A DNA stretch of 64,000 bases from Rhizobiales bacterium IMCC20636 (GTDB taxonomy: Bacteria > Pseudomonadota > Alphaproteobacteria > Rhizobiales > GCA-2746425): assembly GCA_016865015.1 (NCBI GenBank), contig CP018226.1:2387001-2451000 (forward strand), given 5' to 3'. Of the stretch, positions 38,802-48,972 are shown in pieces. Under the pieces are notes generated by a model. That model worked only from the letters and a program-made list of their open reading frames with translations. It was not told where the DNA came from and ran no database searches. Every line of letters starts with the position of its first letter. Positions within the stretch are counted from its first letter, which is position 1. Made by a program: the position numbers and the translations under genes.

Positions 38802-41800
38802 TCAGCCTCGCTGGCAATCTTTGCCAATTGAGCCAACGCAACCGCGGCCCCCTTCAGACGTTGAACAGGCTTTGGCCAGTCGCGGATCAGAACGATCTTC
38901 TGATCCGGTCTGATTTTGGCGAGCGTTCCCTGTTCGGAGATGTATTGGATCAGACCTGGCGGGTTTGGATAGGTTCCCTTGCGCAACGTGAACACCATGC
39001 CTTTCGGACCTGCATCGACCTTTTCGATATTGCAGCGGCGGCACAATTGCTTGACGAAAACCAGTTTTAGCAAGTGATCGACTTCCTCGGGAAGCGGACC
39101 GAAACGGTCGATCAACTCAGCGCCAAAGTCGTCGATTTCCTGGGCTGTATCCAGTGATGACAGGCGTTTGTAGAGGGACAGGCGCAACTGCAGATCCGGT
39201 ACGTAGGATTCCGGGATCATGACGGCGAGACCCAATGTGATCTGCGGTGACCATTGATCTTCCATTTCGGCCTCCAGGTCACCAGCCTTCATGCTGGCGA
39301 CCGCTTCCTCCAGCATTTGCTGATAAAGCTCGAAACCGACTTCTCGGACATGGCCGGATTGTTCTTCGCCAAGCAGATTGCCAGCGCCACGGATATCCAT
39401 GTCATGACTGGCGAGTTCAAATCCTGCACCCAGACTGTTGAGGGATTGAAGCACGCGGAGACGTCGATCCGCAGTGGCTGTCAGTTTCATGTTGGTGGGC
39501 ACTGTAAACAGCGCATAAGCACGGGTTTTGGAGCGCCCGACTCGGCCGCGCAACTGGTACATTTGTGCCAGACCGAACATGTGGGCCCGATGGATGATCA
39601 GTGTGTTGGCGGTGGGAATATCAAGCCCGGATTCCACAATTGTGGTCGACAGGAGCACATCAAACTGTCCGTCATAAAACGCATTCATCACATCGTCGAG
39701 TTCACTCGGTGGCATTTGACCATGGGCAACCACGGTTTTGATTTCCGGGACATGTTGCTCCAGGAACGCTTTTCGTTCCGTGAGGTCGGACACACGAGGA
39801 CACACGTAAAAGCTCTGACCGCCACGAAAATGTTCGCGCAGCAATGCTTCCCGTATGGTCACCGGATCGACCGGTGATACGAATGTACGGACCGCCAGGC
39901 GATCTACAGGCGGCGTTCTGATCAGGGAAAGTTCCCGCACTCCGGTCAATGCCAGTTGTAGTGTGCGCGGTATTGGTGTTGCGGTCAGGGTTAGAACATG
40001 GACGTCGGATTTGAGCTCTTTCAGACGTTCTTTGTGACGCACGCCAAAATGCTGTTCCTCATCGATGATCAAAAGGCCAAGATCGCGGAATTTTATGGAT
40101 TTCCCCAGCAGGGCATGGGTGCCGACAACAATGTCGACCTCCCCGGTTTCAATGCCGGTTTTGGTTTCAGCCAGTTCCTTTGCAGGCACCAATCTGGAGG
40201 CATGACGCACCTTGACCGGAAGGCCCGCAAAGCGTTCTGCAAAGGTCTTGAAATGCTGGCGCGCCAGCAATGTGGTCGGCACGACGATGGCAACCTGCCT
40301 GCCGGCCATTGCGGCGACAAAGGCGGCGCGTAACGCAACCTCGGTCTTGCCGAACCCGACATCACCGCAAACCAGCCGGTCCATCGGCCGCCCAGAGGCC
40401 AGATCATCGGTGATGGCGTCAATCGCGCCCAACTGGTCATCGGTTTCATCATACGGAAAACGAGCGGCGAATTCATCATAGACGCCATCATCAAGCGTCA
40501 GCGGGGTCGCCGTTTTCAGGGCTCTGGCCGCTGCGACCTTGATGAGTGCCTCCGCCATATCGCGAATGCGTTTCTTCAGCCGTGACTTGCGCGCCTGCCA
40601 GGCCACGCCACCAAGCTTGTCCAGCGTGGTTTCGCTGCCTTCGGAGCCATAGCGCGTCAGCAGTTCGATATTCTCGACCGGCAGGAACAGTTTGTCGCCA
40701 CCGGAATAGATGAGTTCCAGACAATCATGAGGCGCACCAGCGGCCATTATGGTGTTCAGACCGGCAAATTGCGCAATTCCGTGTTCAACGTGAACAACGA
40801 AATCCCCCTCGTTCAGACTTGCTGCCTCAGTCAGAACGTCAGCATCACGCCGTTTGCGCTTGCCTTTGCGAACCAGTCGGTCGCCAAGCACATCCTGTTC
40901 CCCGATCAGCGCGAAGCCATCAAAGGTAAATCCGTTCTCAAGTTCGAGAACAGACAGTCCGACCGTGCCATTCTGCAGGCCTTTGGCGTCGGTCCAGGAA
41001 TTGATCAGGCGTTGCTTGACCAGACCATGATCCTGAAGGACCTGTGCCAATCGATCGCGCGCGCCTTCACTCCACGCAGCAATCAGGACGCGGGTTTTGT
41101 CTTTGACCAGACCGTCAACATGGGCGATCAGGGCATCGAACACATTCTGGTCAGTGGCGGCCCGCTCTGCTGCAAACGTCCTGCTTTGACGTCCACCCAT
41201 CAAAATCACTTTGCCAGCGTGGGTTTCCTGAATAACGTCAAAGGGTGTTGTCGAAACAATGCGGCGCTGCTGCAACAAGTCCTTCCAGCTTTGGGTATTC
41301 AAATACAGCAGGTCGGGTTCCGAAGGGCGATAGATTGCGCCCTCGCCGCTGTGCTCCAACCGGGTCTGGTAATGATCCTCGATCTGGCTGGCGCGATCCT
41401 CCAATGCATCGTCAAGCAGATGATCCAGAACCACGGGTGCCTCTGGTGAAAAGCTCAATACCGGCACCAGTTCTGGCTCCAGGTAGCCAAGCCAGTGCTC
41501 CAGTCCGGGATAGCGGCGGCCTTCGCTGACAGCTTCGTAGAGCGGATCGTCTTTTGTAATGGTGCCGTTGGCAGCACGGTAGTTTTGCCGAAATCGCTGA
41601 ATACGGTCTTCATCGAGAATGGCTTCACTTGCCGGCACCAGATCGAGTTGCTGCAGCGTATCTGTGGTGCGCTGCGTTTCCGGGTCAAAACGGCGCAGTG
41701 ATTCCAGTGTGTCACCAAAGAAATCAAGGCGGATCGGCTCTTCATCTCCGGGCGCAAACAGATCGACAATGCCACCACGCACCGCGTATTCGCTGGTCTC

Positions 41801-42292
41801 CCGTACCGTTGGCACGCGCAAAAATCCGTTGCTTTCGAGCCACGCGATGAGATCCGTCATCGAAACGACGCTGCCGGGTTTTGCCCGCCACACGCGTGTG
41901 GGGATAATGGATGGCGGGAGTGATTTCTGCAGTGCCGCATTTGCAGTCATCAGGATGATGCGCTGGCTGCCCTTGGCCGGGGCAATCTGCAACTGAGCCA
42001 GCGCCATCATACGCTGGGCGCTGATCTGGGCTGTTGGGGACACCCGGTCATAAGGCAGGCAATCCCAGGCTGGCACGAAAACCAATTCTGCTCGCGGCGC
42101 AAAGAAACTCAGCGACTGACGTAGCAATTCTGCTCTTCGGCTATCACGCGCGACGTAATACCATTCTGGAATGGTTGGATTGTTGGCCAGCATTTCCGCA
42201 AGGACATAGCCCTCCGCTCCATCCGCGACGCCACTCAAGGTGACGTGTTCGGTGATTTGAAACAGGTTTTTCAGTTTGAGTCGCATTGACAT
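38786..42292 (-). CDS. mfd: Transcription-repair coupling factor Mfd
   Basis: Mfd removes RNA polymerase stalled at DNA lesions and recruits UvrA. The 1168-residue protein has the UvrB-like N-terminal part ([21 protein letters not shown]), the RNA polymerase-interacting CarD-like domain ([17 protein letters not shown]), the RecG-like translocase with Walker [12 protein letters not shown] and the DEEQ box ([10 protein letters not shown]), helicase motif VI (QLRGRVGRS), and the TRCF C-terminal domain. Length fits the family. It is 23 bases downstream of sdhE and overlaps the converging frnE-like gene by 16 bases. Confidence 0.96.
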   Translation of the reverse strand: MSMRLKLKNLFQITEHVTLSGVADGAEGYVLAEMLANNPTIPEWYYVARDSRRAELLRQSLSFFAPRAELVFVPAWDCLPYDRVSPTAQISAQRMMALAQLQIAPAKGSQRIILMTANAALQKSLPPSIIPTRVWRAKPGSVVSMTDLIAWLESNGFLRVPTVRETSEYAVRGGIVDLFAPGDEEPIRLDFFGDTLESLRRFDPETQRTTDTLQQLDLVPASEAILDEDRIQRFRQNYRAANGTITKDDPLYEAVSEGRRYPGLEHWLGYLEPELVPVLSFSPEAPVVLDHLLDDALEDRASQIEDHYQTRLEHSGEGAIYRPSEPDLLYLNTQSWKDLLQQRRIVSTTPFDVIQETHAGKVILMGGRQSRTFAAERAATDQNVFDALIAHVDGLVKDKTRVLIAAWSEGARDRLAQVLQDHGLVKQRLINSWTDAKGLQNGTVGLSVLELENGFTFDGFALIGEQDVLGDRLVRKGKRKRRDADVLTEAASLNEGDFVVHVEHGIAQFAGLNTIMAAGAPHDCLELIYSGGDKLFLPVENIELLTRYGSEGSETTLDKLGGVAWQARKSRLKKRIRDMAEALIKVAAARALKTATPLTLDDGVYDEFAARFPYDETDDQLGAIDAITDDLASGRPMDRLVCGDVGFGKTEVALRAAFVAAMAGRQVAIVVPTTLLARQHFKTFAERFAGLPVKVRHASRLVPAKELAETKTGIETGEVDIVVGTHALLGKSIKFRDLGLLIIDEEQHFGVRHKERLKELKSDVHVLTLTATPIPRTLQLALTGVRELSLIRTPPVDRLAVRTFVSPVDPVTIREALLREHFRGGQSFYVCPRVSDLTERKAFLEQHVPEIKTVVAHGQMPPSELDDVMNAFYDGQFDVLLSTTIVESGLDIPTANTLIIHRAHMFGLAQMYQLRGRVGRSKTRAYALFTVPTNMKLTATADRRLRVLQSLNSLGAGFELASHDMDIRGAGNLLGEEQSGHVREVGFELYQQMLEEAVASMKAGDLEAEMEDQWSPQITLGLAVMIPESYVPDLQLRLSLYKRLSSLDTAQEIDDFGAELIDRFGPLPEEVDHLLKLVFVKQLCRRCNIEKVDAGPKGMVFTLRKGTYPNPPGLIQYISEQGTLAKIRPDQKIVLIRDWPKPVQRLKGAAVALAQLAKIASEADQEDA

Positions 42293-42315
42293 GGTCTGGT
42301 GTCAGCTTTCGCCTG

Positions 42316-42624
42316 TTACAAGATGTGTTGGGTTTTTGACTTCTCGGCGTGATAGGCAACCCAGCGCTGAAACAGCGGCGTGTTATAATTGTCTGGAACG
42401 GGCAAGGTCCCGGTCACCCATTTGTAAATATCCCAATCGGGCGCTTCCATGAGATCTTCAAGATTATCCATCTCGGCGTCGGAAAAACTGTGTATCTCGT
42501 ATTCCACAAAGCTCCCCAGCAAAATATCCATTTCCCGGGTCCCACGATGCGTGGCGCGGAAAATTGCCTGCCGTTTGCGAGCACTCAATCCACTGTGATC
42601 CGGTTTGGGTGTTGAGTTGGTCAT
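42316..42624 (-). CDS. sdhE: FAD assembly factor SdhE (succinate dehydrogenase assembly factor 2)
   Basis: SdhE promotes covalent attachment of FAD to succinate dehydrogenase. The 102-residue protein shows the hallmark RGxxE in ATHRGTREMDILLGSF and the conserved later part DAEMDNLEDLMEAPDWDIYKWV. The ATG at 42624 (MTNSTPKPDHSG) gives the usual length; the longer frame runs back into the recG upstream region. It sits between recG, which diverges from it, and mfd, an arrangement I recall from other Rhizobiales. Confidence 0.92.
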   Translation of the reverse strand: MTNSTPKPDHSGLSARKRQAIFRATHRGTREMDILLGSFVEYEIHSFSDAEMDNLEDLMEAPDWDIYKWVTGTLPVPDNYNTPLFQRWVAYHAEKSKTQHIL

Positions 42625-42762
42625 ATTGCGCCTCTGCATGGGTTCCGGATTGCTATACCCAAGCCACCAGAGTTTGTCAGCCCATTGACAGGGAATTACG
42701 TTGTTGAGTGGAATGTGCAGAGGCGGCTTGCGGGACGTGTGGAAAAACGGCATTTAAGGATT

Positions 42763-44868
42763 ATGCGCCCTGAGATTCTGACACCTCTTTATCAATCTGT
42801 TCAAGTGTTGCCCAAAATCGGTCCTAAACTGGCTGTTTTGCTGGGAAAACTGACACGTGGGACCGAGAATGAAGATGCGCGCGTCATCGATCTGCTGTTT
42901 CACCGACCACACAATATCATTGACCGGCAAAAACAACCGGGCGCAGCGCATGCCCAGGATGGCGAAATTGCTACGATAAAGCTTCAAATCGATCAGCATG
43001 TGCCGCCTCCGCGCGGCAACAAACGTGCGCCTTATAGGGTGACCGGCCATGACGACAGCGGCGAGTTGGATCTTGTGTTCTTTCACGCCCATGCCAGCTA
43101 TCTGGAAAAAGCACTGCCAATTGGGGAAACCCGGTATGTCAGTGGGACGGTGGAGTGGTTTCGCAATGTGGCCCAGATGGTGCATCCTGATCACATCGTA
43201 ACTGCCGAGGACTTTTCCACCATGCCGTTGGTGGAACCGGTTTACGCAATGACAGGCGGCCTCTCACGCAAGGTGTTCGGCCGGGCTGTCAGTGCAGCTG
43301 TTGAAATGGTGCCTCTTTTACCCGAATGGCATGACCCGACCATTTTGGGGCCGAGAGGCTGGCCGGATTTCCAGCAGGCATTGCTGCAGTTGCACGCCCC
43401 ACAAAAAACATCTGATCTGGATCCGCAAAGTCCGCATCAAAGCCGCCTTGCTTATGATGAATTGCTGGCAACACAGCTTGCATTGTCGATCACACGGCAG
43501 AAAATGAAAAAGCAAAAAGGTGTTTCGAGAGGTTTTTCAGGCGCGACCAGCGAAGCGATAAAATCTGCCCTGCCGTTTTCTCTAACCGGATCGCAGCAAT
43601 CTGCGATCGATCAGATTGAAATTGATTTGCGCAAGCCGGAACGGATGCTGCGATTGCTGCAAGGTGATGTGGGATCGGGCAAAACCCTGGTCGGCCTGAT
43701 TGCGATGGCCGATGTGGTGGAAGCAGGCTCTCAGGCTGGCTTCATGGCGCCGACGGAACTGCTGGCTCGGCAACATTTTCAGACCATGGAGCCACTGTGT
43801 GCGGCTGCCGGGTTGCGCATCGCCATCTTGACCGGCAAAGACAAACAATCTCACCGCAAGGCGGTGCTTGCGGATCTGAAAGATGGCCAGATCGATATTC
43901 TGGTTGGTACCCATGCTCTGTTTCAGGAAAGTGTCGCTTTCCGCGATCTCGGCATTATCATTGTCGACGAACAACACAGATTTGGCGTGCATCAACGTCT
44001 GGCGCTCTCGTCGAAAGGCGTTGCCGTTGACGTTCTGGTCATGACGGCAACACCCATTCCGCGTACACTGGTGCTGACCTATTTCGGTGACATGGATGTG
44101 TCCAAGCTGACCGAGAAACCGGCTGGTCGACAGCCGATAGACACCAGATCGGTCTCGCAAGACCGGCTGGATGATGTGATTTCGGGGCTGCAGCGTGCGC
44201 TTGCAAAGGGCAGCAAGGCCTATTGGGTCTGCCCTTTGGTTGAGGATGCCGAAGTGCTGGATCTGACCTCTGCCGAAGAGCGTCACGCAACGTTGCAATC
44301 GGTGTTCGGCAATCAGGTTGGCCTGGTGCACGGGCGCATGACACCAGCTGAAAAAGACGCAGCCATGATGTCGTTCAAATCCGGAGAAACCAGAATTCTG
44401 GTGGCAACCACGGTGATCGAGGTCGGCGTGGATGTGCCAGACGCAACCATCATGGTGATTGAACATGCAGAGCGTTTCGGTCTCTCGCAGCTCCATCAGT
44501 TGCGCGGACGCGTTGGCCGAGGCGCTGATAAATCATCGTGTATTCTGCTTTACAAGGGACCTTTGGGAGAGACGGCGAAGGCGCGACTGAACATCTTAAG
44601 GGACACTGAAGATGGATTCCGCATTGCCGAGGAGGATTTGAAGCTGCGCGGAGAAGGCGAAGTTCTGGGTGTTCGGCAAAGCGGCGTACCCACGTTTCGC
44701 ATTGCCGACTTACAGGCCCATGGGGACTTGCTTGAAATGGCCCGAAAGGAATCCCGTCTCATTCTGGAGCGTGATGGCGACATGCAGAATGAACGCGGCG
44801 AAAAGCTGCGTGTGCTCTTGTATCTGTTCGGATTGGATGAAGCTATTCGTTATCTGAAAGCCGGATAG
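42763..44868 (+). CDS. recG: ATP-dependent DNA helicase RecG
   Basis: RecG remodels stalled replication forks and branched DNA. The 701-residue protein has the N-terminal wedge/OB domain, Walker A GDVGSGKTLVGL, motif II VDEQHRFGVHQR, motif [14 protein letters not shown] and motif [17 protein letters not shown]. The ATG at 42763 (MRPEILTPLYQSV) follows TAAGGA at good spacing; the frame is open 26 codons further but without family similarity. It diverges from sdhE and ends two bases before the converging DUF502 gene. Confidence 0.96.
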   Translation: MRPEILTPLYQSVQVLPKIGPKLAVLLGKLTRGTENEDARVIDLLFHRPHNIIDRQKQPGAAHAQDGEIATIKLQIDQHVPPPRGNKRAPYRVTGHDDSGELDLVFFHAHASYLEKALPIGETRYVSGTVEWFRNVAQMVHPDHIVTAEDFSTMPLVEPVYAMTGGLSRKVFGRAVSAAVEMVPLLPEWHDPTILGPRGWPDFQQALLQLHAPQKTSDLDPQSPHQSRLAYDELLATQLALSITRQKMKKQKGVSRGFSGATSEAIKSALPFSLTGSQQSAIDQIEIDLRKPERMLRLLQGDVGSGKTLVGLIAMADVVEAGSQAGFMAPTELLARQHFQTMEPLCAAAGLRIAILTGKDKQSHRKAVLADLKDGQIDILVGTHALFQESVAFRDLGIIIVDEQHRFGVHQRLALSSKGVAVDVLVMTATPIPRTLVLTYFGDMDVSKLTEKPAGRQPIDTRSVSQDRLDDVISGLQRALAKGSKAYWVCPLVEDAEVLDLTSAEERHATLQSVFGNQVGLVHGRMTPAEKDAAMMSFKSGETRILVATTVIEVGVDVPDATIMVIEHAERFGLSQLHQLRGRVGRGADKSSCILLYKGPLGETAKARLNILRDTEDGFRIAEEDLKLRGEGEVLGVRQSGVPTFRIADLQAHGDLLEMARKESRLILERDGDMQNERGEKLRVLLYLFGLDEAIRYLKAG

Positions 44869-44870
44869 AA

Positions 44871-45653
44871 CTACTCGGCAGGTTCAACTTCACGGGCTGC
44901 TTTTTCAAGCATTTCCTTGGCTTTTGCTGCATCATCGACTTTGACGCTGACCACCTTATCCGGACTGGTGACAACGCTGCCGCGTTCCTTGTCAGGATTC
45001 ACAAGTCCGGCAGAAATTACCAGCTTGGCTGCCTGTTCGACCGACATATCGAGGGGTATCAGATCTTTGCTGGGAACAAACAACAGAAAGCCGGATGTCG
45101 GGTTTGGTGTTGTCGGCAGAAAGATGGAGACCATGCTGTCATCCACCACTTCGCCCAGTTTCACCCGCACTTCACCCTTTGTTTCGGTCGAGATGAACAC
45201 GATCGCCCAGAGGCCACGGCGAGGATATTCCAGAAGGGCTGCTGTCTGGAACGACTTGGAACTGTCAGACAAAACCGTTTCAAAAATCTGTTTCAGGCCC
45301 TGATAGAGGTTCCTGATGAACGGCATGCGTCCAAGCAGCGTTTCGCCGTAGCGGATGATCGTTTTGCCAACGATGCCGGCGGTGAAGAAGCCGAGCAGCG
45401 TGATCGATAGAAAGGCGAATAGAAGCCCGCCACCGGGAACCGAAAACGGCAGATAAGTATCGGGATTGTAGACGGACGGGATCAACGGCTTCACCCAACT
45501 GTCGATCCACTGAATGAAGGTCCAGGTCAGATAAATGGTGATGCTGACAGGGGCTGCAATGACAAGGCCGGTCAGAAAATAGTTGCGCAGTCGCAGCCCC
45601 GGGCTGAGGCGTCTACGTATTTCTTTAGCTGTTTTAGGTTTTTTGGGGGCCAT
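44871..45653 (-). CDS. DUF502-family membrane protein
   Basis: A 260-residue inner-membrane protein of the DUF502 family, whose biochemical role is unknown. Two membrane spans near residues 25-45 (YFLTGLVIAAPVSITIYLTW) and 75-95 are followed by a soluble domain with the conserved blocks IPFIRNLYQGLKQI-like (RMPFIRNLYQGLKQIFE), LEYPRRGLWAIVFIS and the LPTTPNPTSGFLLFVP motif. It is convergent with recG and upstream of no obvious partner; glmS precedes it on the same strand with 113 bases between. Confidence 0.88.
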   Translation of the reverse strand: MAPKKPKTAKEIRRRLSPGLRLRNYFLTGLVIAAPVSITIYLTWTFIQWIDSWVKPLIPSVYNPDTYLPFSVPGGGLLFAFLSITLLGFFTAGIVGKTIIRYGETLLGRMPFIRNLYQGLKQIFETVLSDSSKSFQTAALLEYPRRGLWAIVFISTETKGEVRVKLGEVVDDSMVSIFLPTTPNPTSGFLLFVPSKDLIPLDMSVEQAAKLVISAGLVNPDKERGSVVTSPDKVVSVKVDDAAKAKEMLEKAAREVEPAE

Positions 45654-45766
45654 GTTTGTCCATCAAGTTGCCGCAAGCCACTGCCTGTGACATCTGGTCA
45701 ACATAATTCTCAATTGTGAAAGCGCAATGGCAGGAAGTGCTTTCTATCCAGATTTTCCGTTTAATA

Positions 45767-47593
45767 TCACTCGACTGTGACAGATTTAGCGAGATTTCGC
45801 GGCTGGTCGACGTCAGTGCCCATGAAAACCGCTGTGTGGTAGGCCAGAAGCTGGATCGGTATGGTGTAAATCAATGGTGCAATGTCGGGATGGACATCCG
45901 GTAACACGATTGTTTTCAATGTCTTCACTTCGGCTTTTGCCGCGCCGGCTGCATTGGTGAACAGGATGATCTGTCCACCTCTGGCCGCGACTTCCTGCAT
46001 GTTCGATACAGTCTTTTCGAACACATTGTCATGGGGCGCGATAACCACAACCGGCATGTCTTCATCGACCAGAGCAATGGGGCCGTGCTTCAATTCACCT
46101 GCAGCGTAGCCTTCAGCGTGGATATAGGAAATTTCCTTAAGTTTCAGAGCGCCTTCCAGAGCCAGGGGGAAGTTCGTTCCCCGTCCCAGATAGAGCGCAT
46201 GTTTGGCTTTCGACAAATCACGCGCCAGGCTTTCAATGTCATCTTCCAGCGCCAACGCCATGGACGTCAGCCTTGGCACTGCGGACAGTGCGGACACAAT
46301 GTCTTTTTCAGCTTTCGGATCAATGAAGCCGCGCGCAACACCTGCGCGGACAGCCAATGATGCCAGAACTGACAATTGACAGGTGAACGCTTTTGTTGAC
46401 GCCACACCGATTTCCGGGCCTGCCAGTGTTGGAAATACAATATCGGATTCTCGGGCAATCGTACTCTCTGAGACATTGACAATGCTGGCAATTGTCTGGC
46501 CATTTTGCTTGCAATACCGCAATGAAGCCAGCGTATCTGCCGTCTCACCGGATTGGGAAATGAACAGGGACAGACCATCCTTGTCGAGCGGTGCTTCGCG
46601 ATAGCGAAACTCCGATGCAACATCAATATCGACTGGCAGGCGCGCCAGTTTCTCAAACCAGTATTTCGCGATCAATCCAGCTATATTGGCGGTTCCGCAG
46701 GCTGTTATGCTGATGCGGCTCAGATTGGCAAAATCAAACGGCAAGTCCGGTTCCTGGCTGGCCTTGCCTGCCGCAAAATCCAGATAATGGCTTAGAGTGT
46801 GGCTGATAACTTCAGGCTGTTCATAAATCTCTTTCAGCATGAAGTGCTTGTAATTACCCTTATCCACCATCAAAGCGCTCGAACTGGAGCGCTGCATTGG
46901 GCGCGCAACTGGCTTTCCGGCACTGTCCATGATCTCAAGGCTGTTGCGTGTAATTGTGGCCCAATCGCCATCATCGAGATAGGTGATGCGATCAGTAAAG
47001 GGGGACAGCGCAATAGCGTCAGAGCCGACATACATTTCTCCGTCGCCATGTCCAATTGCGATCGGGCTGCCGCGACGTGCTGCGATCAGAAGATCGTCAT
47101 CACTCTTGAACAGGACGGCAAGCGCAAAAGCTCCCTGTAATTTGTTCAGCGTGTTGCAGACTGCATCCTTGGGTGTCAGGCCCTTGTCCATTTCGTGGGA
47201 GATGAGGTGAGCAACCACTTCTGTGTCGGTGTCTGACTCAAACTCGGCACCTTGTGCCAGCAAATCCTCCCGCAATGCGCTGAAGTTCTCGATGATGCCG
47301 TTGTGGACAACTGACACATCATCCGTTGCATGCGGGTGCGCATTTCGAACCGATGGTACGCCGTGTGTTGCCCATCTTGTATGGCCAATTCCAGTCAGAC
47401 CACCAAGTGGCATCTCTGAAATATGCTGTTCCAGATTGACCAATTTGCCCTGGGCGCGCCGTCGGTCGAGAATGCCGTCATGAACTGTAGCAATGCCAGC
47501 AGAATCGTAACCGCGATACTCAAGCCTTTTCAGCGCATCCACCAGAAGCGGCGCCACTGGCCTGGTTCCAAGAATACCTACGATTCCACACAT
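45767..47593 (-). CDS. glmS: Glutamine-fructose-6-phosphate aminotransferase GlmS
   Basis: GlmS makes glucosamine 6-phosphate for peptidoglycan and lipopolysaccharide. The 608-residue protein begins MCGIVGILG, so Cys2 becomes the N-terminal nucleophile after Met removal; six upstream residues of open frame were dropped for this reason. The glutaminase domain (GHTRWATHG; HPHAT) is followed by two sugar isomerase domains (ISQSGETADTL; STKAFTCQ) and the closing AKSVTVE. The usual partner glmU is not adjacent. No glmS ribozyme is seen upstream, as expected outside Gram-positives. Confidence 0.96.
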   Translation of the reverse strand: MCGIVGILGTRPVAPLLVDALKRLEYRGYDSAGIATVHDGILDRRRAQGKLVNLEQHISEMPLGGLTGIGHTRWATHGVPSVRNAHPHATDDVSVVHNGIIENFSALREDLLAQGAEFESDTDTEVVAHLISHEMDKGLTPKDAVCNTLNKLQGAFALAVLFKSDDDLLIAARRGSPIAIGHGDGEMYVGSDAIALSPFTDRITYLDDGDWATITRNSLEIMDSAGKPVARPMQRSSSSALMVDKGNYKHFMLKEIYEQPEVISHTLSHYLDFAAGKASQEPDLPFDFANLSRISITACGTANIAGLIAKYWFEKLARLPVDIDVASEFRYREAPLDKDGLSLFISQSGETADTLASLRYCKQNGQTIASIVNVSESTIARESDIVFPTLAGPEIGVASTKAFTCQLSVLASLAVRAGVARGFIDPKAEKDIVSALSAVPRLTSMALALEDDIESLARDLSKAKHALYLGRGTNFPLALEGALKLKEISYIHAEGYAAGELKHGPIALVDEDMPVVVIAPHDNVFEKTVSNMQEVAARGGQIILFTNAAGAAKAEVKTLKTIVLPDVHPDIAPLIYTIPIQLLAYHTAVFMGTDVDQPRNLAKSVTVE

Positions 47594-47796
47594 ATTGCTG
47601 ATGCTCCCCAACGAACACGAGTAAACAAATAATCAAATTTCATTGCCGGTGATGTGCCAAAAAGCTCTGCAATAGCCAAATCAAGTCATGTATCTATATA
47701 TTGCTATTGAGCCCTGAAATCAGACCTGAATTTGTAGTGCCAAGAAATAGTCTAAGAACGGGTTAAATCCGATTTTCTGTACGCGGTGATGCTTCA

Positions 47797-47811
47797 CAGA
47801 TTCTGAATCTG
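47797..47811. promoter_or_regulatory. 15-base palindrome between glmS and the methyltransferase cluster
   Basis: CAGATTC-T-GAATCTG is a perfect odd-length palindrome in the 365-base gap between glmS and the bmt-like gene. It may be an operator for either divergent gene. No T-run follows, so it is not a terminator. The regulator is unknown. Confidence 0.3.
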
Positions 47812-47870
47812 GCTTCATTGCATTGCTAAAATCATTAGCGCATTTGATCCAAAATCAGGCCGTAATAGGC

Positions 47871-47886
47871 ATAAAGAAGTCTTTAT
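47871..47886. promoter_or_regulatory. Palindrome ATAAAGA-AG-TCTTTAT upstream of the cluster (copy 1)
   Basis: A perfect 16-bp palindrome (18 bp if the flanking C and G are counted) 73 bases before the bmt-like ATG. Almost the same palindrome recurs at 53540-53555 within the same gene cluster and, by eye, nowhere else in the window. Its form suits a dimeric ArsR-type repressor. SahR, an ArsR-family regulator of the methionine cycle in proteobacteria, is a candidate, but I am working from memory on its motif. Confidence 0.6.
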
Positions 47887-47890
47887 GTCG

Positions 47891-47903
47891 ATGAATGATT
47901 CAT
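47891..47903. promoter_or_regulatory. 13-base palindrome just upstream of the bmt-like gene
   Basis: ATGAAT-G-ATTCAT is a perfect odd-length palindrome starting five bases after copy 1 of the repeated palindrome and ending next to TTGACT, a possible -35 element. It may belong to a second regulator or extend the same operator region. Nothing else supports it. Confidence 0.3.
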
Positions 47904-47958
47904 TGACTTTTGACTGTCATGGCGCGATTGCACACGAAACATCCATTGGAAATTTGCC

Positions 47959-48966
47959 ATGACCGCGACGACACTTGCCAGCCTTCTCGACCAAAAACCC
48001 GTTCTTCTGGCCGATGGGGCCACCGGTACAAACTTTTTTGAACAGGGCCTCGGGCCAGGTGATCCACCAGAATTCTGGAATCTGGATGCGCCTGAAAAGG
48101 TGACCGAGTTGCATCAGGCATTTGTTGATGCAGGCTCCGACATCATTCTCACCAACACTTTTGGCTCGAATGCACCGCGGCTGAAACTGCACAAGGCTCA
48201 GGATCGGGTTTTCGAATATAATTCCGCCGGCGCAAAACTGGCGCGTGCCGTGGCTGACGCTGCAGATCGGCCAGTGGTTGTTGCCGGCTCTGTCGGTCCA
48301 ACTGGCGAGTTGTTCGAGCCTCTGGGGGCCATGACTTATGATGATGCCGTCAAAGCCTTTGTGGACCAGATGGAAGGTTTGAAGGACGGTGGTGCGGATG
48401 TGGCCTGGATTGAAACCATGTCTGCCAAGGAAGAAATGAAGGCGGCAGCTGACGCGGCAAATATTTGTGGCCTCCCCTATGTGGTGACGGCCAGTTTCGA
48501 TACTGCCGGTATGACCATGATGGGATTACCGCCATCCGCTATGCCACATCTGCTGGATAGTCTGGAAAAACGCCCGATGGCCGTTGGGGCCAATTGTGGT
48601 GTCGGTGCGTCTGATCTTTTGATGTCAGTCCTGTCGATGTCGGAACAACCGGGCGATATGGTCATCGTTGCCAAAGCCAATTGTGGCATTCCGCAGGTGA
48701 AGGGCGATCAGGTTGAATATACCGGGACACCGGATTTGATGGCAGACTACATCCGTCTGGCTGTTGATTCCGGGGCGCGTATCATCGGTGGCTGCTGTGG
48801 CACGTCACCAGTTCATCTGGCCGCCATGCGTTCAGCACTGGATGCACATGAAAAAGGTGCCCGGCCGGATGAAGCCAAGATTGTCGAAACCATCGGCGCT
48901 ATCGTCAACCCGGTTTCATCCGGTGCCAACAAACCGCCACGTCGTTCCCGACGTCGCGACCGTTAA
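47959..48966 (+). CDS. Homocysteine S-methyltransferase family protein (betaine-homocysteine methyltransferase-like)
   Basis: A zinc-dependent methyltransferase of 335 residues that would make methionine from homocysteine. The barrel opens LLADGATGTNFFEQGL. The zinc ligands are Cys213 (GANCGVG) and Cys279-Cys280 (GGCCGTSP), all present. A betaine-homocysteine methyltransferase (Bmt) is known in Sinorhizobium meliloti, so glycine betaine is a fair guess for the donor, though S-methylmethionine or the corrinoid protein cannot be excluded. The last ten residues (PPRRSRRRDR) are a basic tail outside the usual domain. It is preceded by a palindrome at 47871 and converges on the MttB-like gene with six bases between. 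Confidence 0.85.
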   Translation: MTATTLASLLDQKPVLLADGATGTNFFEQGLGPGDPPEFWNLDAPEKVTELHQAFVDAGSDIILTNTFGSNAPRLKLHKAQDRVFEYNSAGAKLARAVADAADRPVVVAGSVGPTGELFEPLGAMTYDDAVKAFVDQMEGLKDGGADVAWIETMSAKEEMKAAADAANICGLPYVVTASFDTAGMTMMGLPPSAMPHLLDSLEKRPMAVGANCGVGASDLLMSVLSMSEQPGDMVIVAKANCGIPQVKGDQVEYTGTPDLMADYIRLAVDSGARIIGGCCGTSPVHLAAMRSALDAHEKGARPDEAKIVETIGAIVNPVSSGANKPPRRSRRRDR

Positions 48967-48972
48967 GCGGAA

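Noticed and set aside
43582-44496. Long minus-strand open frame inside recG
   Set aside because: It lies wholly antisense to a well-supported helicase, has histidine/cysteine-rich shadow composition and no recognisable domain.
47594-47700. glmS ribozyme upstream of glmS
   Set aside because: No matching core was seen, and this ribozyme is not expected in alphaproteobacteria.
47594-47958. Cobalamin or SAM-II riboswitch upstream of the cluster
   Set aside because: I searched by eye for a B12 box and for the SAM-II conserved stretches and saw neither; the structure present is short palindromes more like protein-binding sites.
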